From Chromera velia (lineage: Eukaryota; Sar; Chromeraceae): a DNA stretch of 37,500 nucleotides. How positions within the stretch are numbered: the stretch's first letter is position 1; each line of letters opens with the position of its first letter. Position numbers and translations under genes: made by a program. The stretch covers positions 1 to 37,500 of the forward strand of contig JAHBMJ010005842.1 in the NCBI GenBank assembly GCA_018398765.1, given 5' to 3'. Below the pieces are notes generated by a model. That model did not search any database. It worked only from the letters and a program-made list of their open reading frames with translations, and was not told where the DNA came from. This document shows, in pieces, positions 1 to 10,693 of the stretch.

Positions 1-213
1 CCAGTAGAGGATATAATTGCATTGCTTAAGCGTGAGGTATATGGTACAAACCATGTGTACAGCAACAGAGAAGCCCTGAAAACAGCTGTGCAAAAAGCTT
101 TCAACGCATTCAAGCAAAACACACAGATGCGCACAAATCTTGCCATGTCCATGCCTGATCGCATTGAGAGACTAGAGAAAGCAAAGGGAGCATGGGCCGC
201 AAAGAAAGCATGA
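1..213 (+). pseudogene. Tc1/mariner transposase, C-terminal fragment
   Basis: The reading frame is open from base 1 to a TGA ending at 213. It begins with the PVED segment that holds the last catalytic Glu of Tc1-type DDE transposases, then runs LLKREVYG and ends in a basic tail (WAAKKA). The same PVED..LLKREVYG stretch recurs at 1417-1455 in the next element, so the two belong to one family. Only the end of the protein is inside the window; whether the rest is intact to the left cannot be seen. Intact copies of this family would cut and paste DNA at TA sites (family knowledge). Confidence 0.75.
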
Positions 214-466
214 CTCATACAAGACTAACCTGGAGGGAAACGGTTCCACCTCACTCTTCCTGCAAAGGTTTTTTCATGATAAATATTTCATATAAAATAT
301 TCATTCATCATCTTTCTCTATCACCCTAGAAAACGCTCGCAAAATTCATGTCATCTGAGATTGCCCTTTATCTTACCTATAATTGATCACTTATAATCTG
401 AACAACACTTGTCAAGTTCTTCATACATAACTAATATCATCATTAGCCATTCTATACAATTCGTGC

Positions 467-1509
467 ATGATGAAAGGTAAGGCAATTGGTGAAGCAGCTG
501 CTTCAATCATTTATGCTTGGGCACAGAGTACTAAGAAGAGATTTCGTGTTGCTTTGTCTCCGCAACAGCTTGTAAAAGACATCAGTGCTAGTGGTTTTCA
601 AGTTAGCAGTCGAACCATCCGTCGCATTTTCAACAAAAAAGTAGTAAAAGAGCCCGTGTACAAGCGCCACCATAGAGTCCAACAGAGGACTTTTACAGCA
701 AAGGATGAGGAGGACATTGTTTGCTTCGTTCGAGAGGCAGGCCTCTATGGAATCTCCTGCAGGGAAGTCACCCGGAAGCTTAATGCACACGTGCGGAAGA
801 AAAGCACTGTCAGTCCCACAAGATTCTTGCATGCATATATCATTCATTCCAGCCTTATGCGGTGTGTTCCTCTTTTCATCCTTATTATGTGCAGCCATTT
901 ACCTTTCCCACCGTTTGGCGTCATAAGACCATGCGCATGAAAGACAGGCTTGAATTTAAGAAGCCAGACTACCATCCGCCTATTTCATCAGACACCAAAG
1001 CACGCAGGCTGTCATGGGCAAAGGAAACAAAAGAACGAAAATGGAATTGGGAGAGAGTGGTATTCATCGATGAAACATATTTCAAGATGGGGAGAAAAGG
1101 GGGCGTACGTAAGCAGTGGGTGTTGAAAGGTGCACCGTTGTGGCATTCATACCTGCATTAGGAGGGGGAGGGATTCACCGCTGTCATTGCTTTTTCTGCA
1201 CGTGATGACATGCCCACAATGATCCGCATTTTTAAGTCATATAAGAAAAAGAACTACAGAGACTTCTTGAAGGAAGTGATGCTAAAACGGAAGGACCCCA
1301 TTACAGTGATGTATAACAATGTGCCTACTCACCGTGCCTTGATCACACAGAGGTTCTGCAAAGAGAGAGGCATCGTCTTGGTCACTCAACCACCATACTC
1401 ACCTGATGTACAACCAGTAGAGGATGTGATTGCATTACTTAAGCGTGAGGTGTATGGTTCGACTGCTGATTTGTTGAGAATGCGATGGATGGTTCGACTG
1501 CTGATTTGA
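467..1509 (+). pseudogene. Tc1/mariner (DD34E) transposase, broken
   Basis: Three frames together give a recognisable transposase. 467 to about 800 encodes an N-terminal helix-turn-helix part (LSPQQL..SSRTIRRIF). About 950-1161 gives KKPDYHPP..SWAKE and VVFIDETYF, with the first catalytic Asp. 1168-1509 gives SARDDMPT, then the block VMYNNVPTHRA and PPYSPDVQPVED. The spacing from the NN position to the Glu of PVE is 34 residues, the DD34E signature of Tc1 elements. The second catalytic Asp is Asn here (AAC). Frame changes near 800-950 and near 1165, a TAG at 1158-1160 and loss of the C-terminus after REVYGS make it inactive. Confidence 0.8.
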
Positions 1510-1640
1510 AAACCACTAGCACTGATGTCCTCTGCAAGCTGTTGCGGAGACAAAGCAACACAAAGTCTCTTCTTAGTACTCTGTACCCAAGCATAAATGA
1601 TTGAAGCAGCCGCTTCACCAATTGCCTTACCTTTTATCAT
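1472..1640 (-). pseudogene. Inverted second copy of the transposase N-terminus
   Basis: Read on the minus strand from an ATG at 1640, this encodes MIKGKAIGEAAASIIYAW and SSRTIHRILN, nearly identical to the start of the plus-strand transposase at 467. It covers only about the first 57 residues before sequence belonging to the plus-strand element's 3' part is reached. It is one arm of the fold-back structure and has no catalytic region. Confidence 0.75.
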
Positions 1641-1794
1641 GCACGAATTGTATAGAACGGCTAATGATGATATTGGTTATATATGAAGAACTTGACAAGT
1701 GTTGTTCAGATTATAAGTGATTAATTATAGGTAAGACAAAGGGCAATCTCAGATAGGTATGTTCAGAAGTATCAGTATAGAAACATGTAGAAAC

Positions 1795-2990
1795 TGTCAA
1801 ACTGAAAGCGTTGCATGCACTTTCCGTCTCAGGTACAGATCTACAAATTGATCAGATCAGTAGATGATTTGGTAACGCACTTCTTTTATGTCCTCACTGG
1901 TTGATTCTGTCTCAATCTCGGTCAATAGGAAGACGAGATACAGAGAGAGTCGATCTATACAACAAACTGTAGCCCTGTGTATAAGACCGTATCGCTGTTC
2001 TTGTGGTTCTGTCAAACTGGAAGGAAACGGGCATAACCATAAAAATTCGTCGTCAATAAAACGATGAGCGAGAACGGAGGTGACAAAGCGGCAGATTTTG
2101 GCTTGCCAGAGCAGCCAGCAGCAGGAAAGGTTCGTGCACAACACTTGACCAATTTGTTTACCCGCAGTGCTTCTCTGCTTCTGTTTCACACCCACCCGAA
2201 CTGTCACTTGCCTGTTTCTTGCAGCCAATCGATCCATCTGATACCGCACCAGACCCCGAAGACCTGGAATCTGACGTGATACAGCCTCAACCTGAAGAGA
2301 GTGCCCCAATCATTCGCCGTTCAGAATGAGGAGGGGTTCCTAGAAACTATGCAAAAATGAATGGAGGGAGAGGGTGCCGTGGATGAGGTATTACGGGAGG
2401 AATGGGAAGGAAGTTGCAGGAGGAGGACAATCAGAACCGAATCCACAACCGTACCTTTGCTGGGCGCCCGTCCGCCTCAGGACTTCTCCATTCTTTGCGC
2501 AAATTCTCAAGAAACGCTCCACCGAAGCAATCCAACAACTTTGAAGGTGTGTAACAACAGTGACACGTGCATACATCAATACATGCAGCTATAGAGGCAG
2601 GTAGGCGGTCCAAAGGCGTTTGTGTCGTGCCTGTCTAGGCGTGCCCTTTTCATTTCATTCCTGCGACCCCCCCCCCCCGATTCCTTCAAGTTCTGTCAGT
2701 GCAGGAATTCATTGGCCGGTCCTAAAAAGCAGATGTGTGTGCTTCCTTGGTTTCTCGTTACTTCAGTCTACCCCCCCACATACCTTCCTCCTTTCCTCTC
2801 CCGCTGCTGTTCTGTTCCTCTCTGCAGATGCCTCTCTGGCATCCTCGTTCGTGTTGACCGGTCTGGGTCTGTCCACTGAGCTAGACAGCACCGAGGGGGG
2901 AGCGAGTGCCTGCGCTGAGGTCCCAAGAGGGATCAACAACGGCATCCATAAACGGCAGGCAGTCCAGGTCACTCACCTCGAGACTGGACA
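1795..2990 (+). repeat. NUMOD1-gene 5' module, copy 1 of 3
   Basis: This segment covers the 5' flank, exons A and B, two introns and the start of exon C. It occurs again in the same orientation at about 9370-10557 and inverted at about 15190-16375. Shared landmarks are AAAGCGTTGCAT, the ATGAGCGAGAACGGAGGTGA start context, the GTTCGT donor, the TTTCTTGCAG acceptor and the TCAACAACGGCATCCA segment. Copy 1 alone continues past ACTGGACAG into the full gene body. Its upstream homology stops close to the transposon remnant, whereas the other two copies share a further 300 bp or so of upstream DNA. Confidence 0.85.
2064..2546 (+). pseudogene. 5' exons A and B of NUMOD1 gene copy 1, with two in-frame stops
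   Basis: Exon A (2064-2129) starts MSENGGDKAADFGLPEQP and ends in phase 0 at a GTTCGT donor. The intron ends TTTCTTGCAG. Exon B (2225-2546, 322 nt) encodes PIDPSDTAPDPEDLE and so on, then GAAG before GTGTGT. Exon B has in-frame TGA codons at 2327-2329 and 2384-2386. The other two copies have CGA at the first site (a C-to-T change at a CpG) and GGA at the second. The exon B/C phase (G + AT = Asp) agrees in all three copies, so the gene model is sound while this copy's N-terminus is interrupted. Translation of the downstream body may instead start at ATG 2620 within the second intron, which is open in frame. Confidence 0.6.
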
Positions 2991-4846
2991 GGTGAAGGTA
3001 TTCCCATCCATGCATCATGCGGGGGATGCAGTGGGGATCAGTAAAGGCACGGTCTCGCGTGCCCTCCAGTACAAAGTAGGGCAGGGGGGGTGCACCAATG
3101 TGACGATGGGCTTTAAATTTGACTTGCCCCGTGCCGAGGGCAGATGGATGGACGATGGTCTGGACATGGAACTGGAGGGAGGGGAGGAGGGAACAGAAAG
3201 GGGGGAGGGGTTCCAATCCATTGAAGGGGGTGACTCTGCGATGCATCCCCTCGCTGGTCGGAGTGGGAGTATTCGCCAAGGGAGGGGGCAGATGGATCAG
3301 GTGGGGGATATAAACGAAATGGAAGAGGACAACTCAGATGCCGAATTCTTCGCACAGAGCAGGCAGTACAAGGCCAACCAAGACGAGAAGCGTAAGAGGG
3401 GCAGACCCCCTCCCAACGCCCTCAAATCCGAATCCTCCCGTCGTGAATTCCCCGAGGAAATGGTTTCCAAAGGGAAAACTAGAAAGATACAGACACAGAA
3501 GGGAGCAGCAGTAGCAGCAGCAGCTGCTTGTGGCAGATCGCACCGTGCCATTAGCCGCAAGACCGCCATAGACGGCCTCGCCCCCTTACCCAAACGAAAG
3601 AAGAAAGTGCCAAGAACAACCATGGTGACTGTAAAGAATTTGATCACTGGGCATACCCAAACCTTCTCCACTCTGCGCCGATGCGGCGAGGCTCTCGGCA
3701 TCAGCCCAAGTACAATCAGCAGAGCATTGAAGTACAAAGTCGGGTTGAAGAGTTCGATGAATGAAATGAGGGGGTTCGCCTTCACCATGCAGACATTGGT
3801 CCCTCCCGATGTTCAGCAAGCCAGAGAGGGCGCAGCTGATGCTGCGTCGTCTGCGGCAGCTGCCGCGTCTACCAACCCAACACAGCGACGAGTGGTGAGA
3901 GGCCGAAGAGCCATTCACCCCTTCGCTCTGGCTGTGGTGTCGACAAGTCAGATGCCTAAGGTGGCCGCAAGAGGAAGAGGAGGGAAGGGCCTTCGCCGTG
4001 GGAGGGGACGCGGGAGGGGGGGCCGGGGGGGGAGGGCCCGGATGTCCTCCACCAAGCCCCGAGAGACCTCTGTGATGGAAGAGGAGGAGGAGGACGAAGG
4101 GGACGATCTGGAGGAGCAGGAGGCTGCCAGAGGAAGACCAGTATCTGATGCAGACATGCACCCCTCAAAATCGATGAACAGTGTAGACGGGGGGGGGGAG
4201 AGAGATTGGAAGCATGTTGATGACTACTACTACTACTACTACTACCATCCCGGCCCTTGGGGGTCCCCTCCGGGGTCTTTCACATACCAACCAATGCACG
4301 CACACACAGGCTTTGACCCCCTATTTCTTCCCCACCGACACCCACCCTACAACCCAGCCCCCCACCCTTTCCCGAATTCCACCTCAAACGCGACTGGATA
4401 TCAGCAACCCCAGCACCCCATTATTAATCAAGTTATTATTAATCGGTCTATAGGCCATCATGCAATGCATGAGTCTAGGACAATGCTTTATTGCCATGGT
4501 CCACCCTGTGTACCGCCCTCATTTTCCCCACCGTAACTGGACAAATGCTTACCTCTCCCCTCACTCACGCATGCATTTCCCCGCGCCTCCTCATGCCTAC
4601 AGAGCACATGGAGTGTATGGAGATGTCCCCCCCGCAGACGAGAAGGGAGAGGACGAGATCAGCCTGCTGTCCGTCTCCCCCCCCCCCCCCGAGGTGATTG
4701 AGGCGATCCGCATTGCAAAGAAGGATGTAAAGAGGATGAAGCGGGAAGAAGCAAGGATGTTTAGGAAGGCATGGGCAAAGACAAGGAGGGCGGCAGAGAT
4801 CTTTAAAGCAGTCAGCGACACTGCATGTGTCCGGAGGCTTCTATAA
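2828..4846 (+). CDS. Nuclear protein with two NUMOD1-like HTH repeats, AT-hook-like and RGG regions
   Basis: Exon C (2828-4532) is open for about 568 codons; the same frame is open upstream to ATG 2620. A 70-nt intron (4533-4602, GTAACT to CCTACAG) joins in phase to exon D (4603-4846). Residue numbers are from ATG 2620. The first repeat (about 117-170) reads VTHLETGQVKVFPS..AVGISKGTVSRAL..GFKF; the second (about 336-391) reads VTVKNLITGHTQTFST..ALGISPSTISRAL..GFAF. This matches NUMOD1, a DNA-binding module best known from homing endonucleases, but no GIY-YIG or HNH nuclease motif is seen. Between and after them are KRGRPPP and ARGRPVS (AT-hook-like), an RGRGGRGG stretch, an acidic run and seven consecutive tyrosines. 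Exon D is Lys/Arg/Glu-rich and helical. A nuclear DNA- or RNA-binding role is inferred. The true start and the 3' end are uncertain. Confidence 0.65.
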
Positions 4847-5171
4847 TCATCTGCACTTTCGTTCTACGTTTGCAGACGAACCAAACCATGTCTCTTCCTG
4901 TTCGTCTTCTCTTCTTTCTTTCAAATACCTTATGCATGTCTTTCTATCGATATGACGTGTTTGCGCTCGCATCCCCATCTACCTCCCAAATGCACGGCCT
5001 GCTGATGTCTCGCTGTTACCCGCAGCGATTTCTTTTCCTGCCTGCTTTTTTGCCATAGGTCTATATTCGTTCATCTCTCTCTCTGATGACAGACGCACAC
5101 AAATGGACAGAGCAGACGCATTTGCTTGTGTGTCACGCCCAATCCAATTGTTCTTTGTGCGTTTCTTGCAG

Positions 5172-7836
5172 AAGTTCATGGAGATTTCTTCTGCCCCTCC
5201 GCTAGTGGCTGCAGTAGTTCCCTGCGAACCCTCGATAGACTCTCTAAAACAGGCAGGACCCGAGGCAGAAGGCAAGACCGAAGAACAGTGCCTGGAAGAA
5301 ATTCGGGGGGCAGGTAGAGACGAGGGAGAGATGCAGTCTGGTCTTGGTTCGTGGCGGTCAGTAAGAACGAGGGCCCCCTTATGTATATTCGAAACCAGTG
5401 TAACAGGTTCCCTCTTCGTCTGTCACTTTCGCATTGATTGAATTTCTTTCGGCCTCTCAAATCGACCCACTGGCTTTTTCTTTCTCCTTGGCTTTTCATA
5501 TCAATTCAAACTATGTTTCGTCTCCTTCTTTTGCTTTGCTTTGTCTTTTTTTGTGCGGAATAGTGGCACTGTACTTGTGAGTGAGCCTTCAGGAAAAGAA
5601 GGGCCCTAGCTCTGCTCACCTTTCATCTTACTTTGTTGATCAGTGTTTGTGCATGCAGTGAGGTTCGATCGGTGTCTCCAGATGTATACAGTGGCTGCAT
5701 GGGAGTTGACATTCTCATTCATTTACGTCTCTTTGCAGGCTGTTCAATAGAGATCGTGGAGGAGGGCAGGGGGGCTGGCGGGAGCGAGAAGGAGAAAGGT
5801 CAGCGACTTTTGAGGGACTGCAAAATAGAAAGTGCAACAGCTACATGTTTCAGTTTCGTTTTCTGCCTTTTAGAGAGGACCTGCTTCGGTTTCATTGCGA
5901 ATTGTGGTGAACGCCCCTGGCAAGCAAAGCCTCTCGAATCAGATCTTCCGCGCGTTCCATGCGCCGTCGTGGGGGTCTTGAAAGCGAACTGAGTTGATTA
6001 CAAGTCAGCTCGGGGAGTTAGTAAGCTTTTTTTCGACGGTTTTGCGGAGCGGCTTGTCAGCATATTCATTCAAAGAGGGTATGCTGTATGTGTAAGAAGT
6101 GCATGCAACACCACAAGACCTGTTTGAGCGCTTGTGTGCATCGGCTCGTCAGGCAGAAATAATTCTGAGCCTGGATTTGAGAAAGCAGATCGGTGTTGAG
6201 TCTGTGGGCTGTTGTGCCCTCGTGAAGGTTTCTCTCTCATGATTGGTTGACGTATGTCGGCCGTCTTTGTGGGTTAGTGAATCGGCACTTGGGTCGCAGT
6301 CTTGCAATTTTTACGCGCGAAAAACGTTCGTGAACTTGTAACGTTTCGGGGTGCAGACTCGACGCCGTAGAAACTGCGCATGGCTGCTTTGAATCGCACT
6401 ATAAACGGATGATATTCTATGTCATTTTGCGAACTTTCCTTCTTTCACTCTGAGCTCGGTCAACCTTTTTCAATGCGCAGTTCCCTTGTTTCACTCTGAC
6501 TCCAACCCTTATGGTTGCAAAGAGGAGTCAGCAGCTGGAGGAATCCCAGGAACACAAAAGAAGGTGCGTACGTTTGTTTTGCATTGCCTCCGTCAAGCTC
6601 TTGATCAATCAGTCAAGCAGCCAGCCTATTTGAAAGACCAGTCTCAGGCTCTCAACACGTTAATTCACTCGAATGCGCTCCTTCACTTTGATTGATCGCG
6701 ATCGAATGTTTTCTGTTTCTTTCTGTTCATTTTCTCCTAAATTAACTTTTTCTATTTCTCTCTGGATGGACTTTTTGGGCAGTTTGTGTGTCCTTTTTTT
6801 ATTTTTTCTCTGTCTGACGGAGAGGTAGCTCGGTTGGTGCTCGGCCATTGCTCTGGATCTGTCTATGTCATCCTGTTCTTTGTTCGTCTTTTTGTTTTCC
6901 CGGCCGTATACTTTGGGGCCTCAATCATCGTGACTCTTTTTCTCCACTGTGATTATTTTTTCTTGTATTTTTGACCTTCACTGCATGCAGGTCAAAAGGA
7001 ACAAAGCAAAAAGTAAGTCTCGGGAGGGAACGTGTAACATTCTCTAAACTATTTGCAAGAGAGCACTCCGGCCTGCAAATGACCTTTTCCGCTTTGCCAT
7101 TCCTTTCTTTTTTTTTTTAAATTCTTCCTGTGCAGCTTGTTGAGGGCGGACAGAGGCAAGAACAGAAAAGAAAAGAAAGGCTGTTTCGCATCTTCTCCAC
7201 TTCTTTCATTCTTCTGTCCTCTCATTTCCTTTCCTTCTTCTTCTGATCACGAATGGCCGGGTGGGAAGGGCGCTGAGCGTCTTTCTTTCTTTCTTTCTTT
7301 TTTTTTTCTTTCTTTCTTTCTTTCTTTACTTTATCGATCATAATTTTTCGTGTGTTTGAATTTGTCCCCCTCCAATTTTGTTGCCTCGCTGGTGCTGCCA
7401 GACAACAAAACTAAATCAGTCGATCAAGACTGGAGTGGCTTCTTTCATTCACTCAATCGATCATTTGATCTATCCATCTTTGGTGATTCTTTCTCAGCAG
7501 ACACACACTTGATCGTTGTCTGATTCGACCTCTTGCATATAGCGGCACCCTTGTACTGACTTCAGGATGAGATTCAAGAGGGTCGTACTCTCAGATTGAC
7601 AGACGCTTGTTTTCTTGAACATGTATGTATGCAAACTCTCTCTGACTTTCTTCGAAGGCTACCGCCCCTCAACGCCCTTAACTCGTGACTGTAGCGAACC
7701 ATGTCTTTTTGACTGATGTCTCTTGTGTCTGTGTCTGGCTGTATGATGATGTCTCTTGTATTTCTCTTCGGCTGCATGTGTATCGATCGCAGAAGGGCTC
7801 CCAAAGGACAAGAAGGACACGGCCGGAACGGTTTGA
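5172..7836 (+). CDS. Phase-consistent chain of small exons, possible 3' end of the NUMOD1 gene
   Basis: Candidate exons are 5172-5313 (KFMEISSAPPLVAAVV..), 5739-5798 (CSIEIVEEGRG..SEKEK), 6481-6563 (PLFHSDSNPYGC..TQKK), 6991-7012 (VKRNKAK) and 7793-7836 (KGLPKDKKDTAGTV, stop). Each has an AG acceptor and all but the last a GT donor. The phases 0, 1, 1, 0, 1 agree at every junction, and the joined frame is open for 116 residues with no internal stop. The upstream exon must end in phase 0; GT sites in exon D at 4694 (after GAG) and 4727 (after GAT, GTAAAG) would do so, replacing the terminator at 4846. Alternatively this is a separate short gene, with an in-frame ATG at 5103. No domain is recognised; composition is charged and low-complexity. 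Confidence 0.4.
7258..7330. repeat. TTTC/CTTT microsatellite
   Basis: Tandem CTTT units interrupted by a T run lie between two candidate exons, so the tract would be intronic if that gene model is right. Confidence 0.85.
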
Positions 7837-9086
7837 GCGTCTCCTCACCCTCCTTACGCTTCTCTTTGTTTCCGCCCTTCACCTGATTATGCCCCCAGGG
7901 GAATCAGCATGGGAGGGGAGGGAACATCCATTCTCATGGAACTTCTGCCCCAAAACAGAAATAGAAAAGCGAGAAAGAAAGAGAGGGAAGATGTAAAGAG
8001 TATGAAAGGGTGTGGAGTGATACAAAGGAAGCAAAAGAGGAGGGGAAAAGGAGGAGGATGAGATGCTGGGAGGTTGTGGAACTCGCTTAATTCGAGTCGT
8101 TTGTCTGCAATTCTGAGATCATGCCCCCTGAAGACCTGCTTTGGAATGGAATGAGCCCTCTCGCATCCATACGCAGGTGATTGATTTGTTCAATGTGATC
8201 CGTCAGAGCCTAGGTCAGAGGCACAGGCTAAACCTGTGAGGGCCGGCCACAGAGGTTTAATGGGTTTAGGCGCTTTTTCTGAAAGCTGTCCGCACCAGTC
8301 CGCACGTTGGACATGCAACATTGGGGTAGGAAGCCACTCTTCTGAACATTTATCCTAATTCTAATGAATTGATCAATTAAATAGTCAATCAATTAATTAA
8401 TCATTAATTTTCTAAACGTAATATAATGTTCCAATTGCAGCTAAAGATTTTTTACTTCACATAAGACTCCACATGCCTAGCTATATGCATGCATAAGATA
8501 TTTTACTATATATAAGATACTTTTGTATGAGACTATATATAAAATATCTATCATAATTCTCATTTTATTGTTTGTATAGATCTCCCTGAACCTAACTACC
8601 ACTTGAAAGTTTAAGCTGCATTTTGGAATAAGCTTAAAAGTTGAAAGTCTGCGCCACAGGTGCCGATCATTTACGGTATCTTGAAAGTCAAAGCCACATA
8701 TCTGGTAGTATTATCCGCCTGGGACCGCCCCTTATATATATCATTATTATATGGGGACGTGGTAATAGCGGCAGTATGTATATACATGCATAACAAAACA
8801 CCCAATCAACTTTGTGCCGCTCCACAGTACCGCTGCGTGTAACCGTAAACGCCGCGGCGGTGTTAAGCACTGCCTATAAAAAGCTTAAGTACACCGGCTT
8901 CTTTATTGATCGCTCTTCAGTGCTTTTCAGTGGCAGTTGGTAGCAGTTGGGGTCTTCACCTCAACCTCTCCAATGCGTCAGGGATGATTGAGGGTTTTTT
9001 CATGCATGCCGCGTCCCCATATATGAGAGGCGGATCTAACCTAGTTTGTCGATAGGATTAGCGTCAGCGCCCCGGCATATACCCCT
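7837..9086. other. No gene seen; AT-rich core
   Basis: No supported exon is seen. From about 8341 to 8620 the DNA is strongly AT-rich with ATATAT and AATTAATTAA runs. 8580-8900 has several short direct similarities around CTTGAAAGT and GCTTAA but no clear terminal inverted repeat. Confidence 0.5.
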
Positions 9087-9637
9087 TGAGCTTGCGAAGG
9101 GGGTATCATGCAGATACCGAGAGCTGCGCTCCGCGGTACTGACAAAACCCTCAGATGTCTTAATTGTTGGGCGTCGGAGCGCAATGCGCGCGCACTTTCT
9201 GTAAGAAGTTGTATATCGATGCACTGACTCTCTCCATACATGTACTTGATTGTAACCATTTCCCTTAGGCTCTAGGTTAATCTCAGTATCTCCCTCCTCG
9301 ACAACGAGTTGCACTGCCCTCAGGTGACCCCAAGCTGCTGCGGCTTGCAGTTCTCATGCAGTAGCTATAGAAACTAAAAGCGTTGCATACACTTTCCCTC
9401 TCACGTACAGATCTAGAAATCCATCAGATCAGTAGATGATTTGGTAAGGCACTTCTTTTGTGTCCTCACTTGTTGATTCTCTCTCAACCTCGGTAAGCAG
9501 GAACACGAGTGCCCTTCAACACTCCTTCGGCATTCTAAACCACAGCCGAAGTCCGTATCGCAGTTGTCGTCGTTGTTGTTTCTGGCAAACTGGAGGGGAA
9601 ACGGGCATAACCCTACAAATTTGTGGTTTGAAAAGCG

Positions 9638-10604
9638 ATGAGCGAGAACGGAGGTGACAAAGCGGAAGGTTTTGGCTTACCAGAGGAGCCAGTAGTAGGA
9701 AAGGTTCGTATACAACACTTGACCAATTTGTTTACCCGCAGTGCTTCTTTGCTTCTGTTTTATACACCCAACTGAATTGTCATTTGCCTGTTTCTTGCAG
9801 CCAATCGATCCATCTGATGCCGCACCAGACCCCGAAGACCTGGACTCTAACGTGATACAGCCTCAACCTGAAGAAAGTGCCCCAATCATTCGCGGTTCAG
9901 AACGAGGAGGGGTTCCTGGAAACTATGCTAAAATGAATGGAGGGACAGGGCGTCGTGGAGGAGGTATTGCGGGAGGAATGAGAAGGGAATTGCAGGAGGA
10001 GGACAATCCACGACCGTATCTTTGCTGAGCGCCCGTCCACCTCAGGACTTCTCCATTCTTTACGCGAAGTCCCGAGAAACGCTCCACCGAAGCAATCTAA
10101 TTACTCTGAAGGTGTACAACAACAGTGCCAGATGCATACATGGATTCATGCAGCTGTAGAGGCAGGTAGACGGTCCAAAAGTGTTTGTGTCGTGCCTGTC
10201 TTGACGTGCCCTTTTCATTTCATTCCTGCAAACCGATTCCTTCAAGTGCTGTCAGTACAGGAATTCATTGGCCGGTCCTAAAAAGCAGATGTGTGTGCTT
10301 CCTTGGTTTCTCGTTACTTCAGTCTACCCCCCCACATACCTTCCTCCTTGCCTCTCCCGCTGCTGTTCCGTTCCTCTCTGCAGATGCACCTCTGCCATCC
10401 TCGTTCGTGTCGACCGGTCTGGGTCTGTCCACTGAGCTGGACAGCACTGAGGGGGGAGCGAGTGCCTGCGCTGAGGTCCGAAGAGCTACCCGAAGAGGGA
10501 TCAACAACGGCATCCACAAACCGCAGGCAGCGCAGGTCACTCACATCAAGACTGGACAGAAGGAAGGAAGGAAGGAAGGAAGGAAGGAAAAGCAGATAAA
10601 ATAA
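9638..10604 (+). pseudogene. NUMOD1 gene copy 2: 5' end only, frameshifted and truncated
   Basis: Exon A (9638-9703) encodes MSENGGDKAEGFGLPEEP; exon B begins at 9801 after TTTCTTGCAG. Exon B keeps Arg and Gly codons where copy 1 has TGA, but lacks 11 nt after GAGGACAAT relative to copy 1, so the frame stops at 10026-10028. Exon C (from 10384) reads DAPLPSSFVSTGLGLSTELDSTE up to VTHIKTGQ and then runs into a GGAA repeat (KEGRKEGRKE) and a stop at 10602-10604. The break comes just as the first NUMOD1 repeat starts, so no DNA-binding module remains. Confidence 0.75.
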
Positions 10605-10693
10605 TTGTATCAGAAAGGGAAACAGAAGGCAGAGGCAGCGGCATTAGGAGGACAGTATCTGTTCAATCTATTTGCCGAAAGTGCCCATGGCAG

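Larger units (their letters stand above)
355..1752. mobile_element. Fold-back Tc1/mariner remnant with long inverted arms
   Basis: Bases 355 to about 636 (starting CTGAGATTGCCC) are an inverted copy of about 1472 to 1752 (ending GGGCAATCTCAG), with only scattered mismatches over about 280 bp. Both arms carry the transposase 5' flank and N-terminal coding region, so two 5' ends of one transposon face each other and no 3' end is present on the right. At the junction a 19-bp segment is directly repeated at 1455-1473 and 1490-1508, which suggests microhomology-mediated joining. The right edge lies about 40 bp from the start of the duplicated NUMOD1 gene 5' module. Confidence 0.75.

Noticed and set aside
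2620-4846. Homing endonuclease gene
   Set aside because: Only the NUMOD1-type modules are seen; there is no GIY-YIG, HNH or LAGLIDADG signature, and the gene has introns and low-complexity eukaryotic regions.
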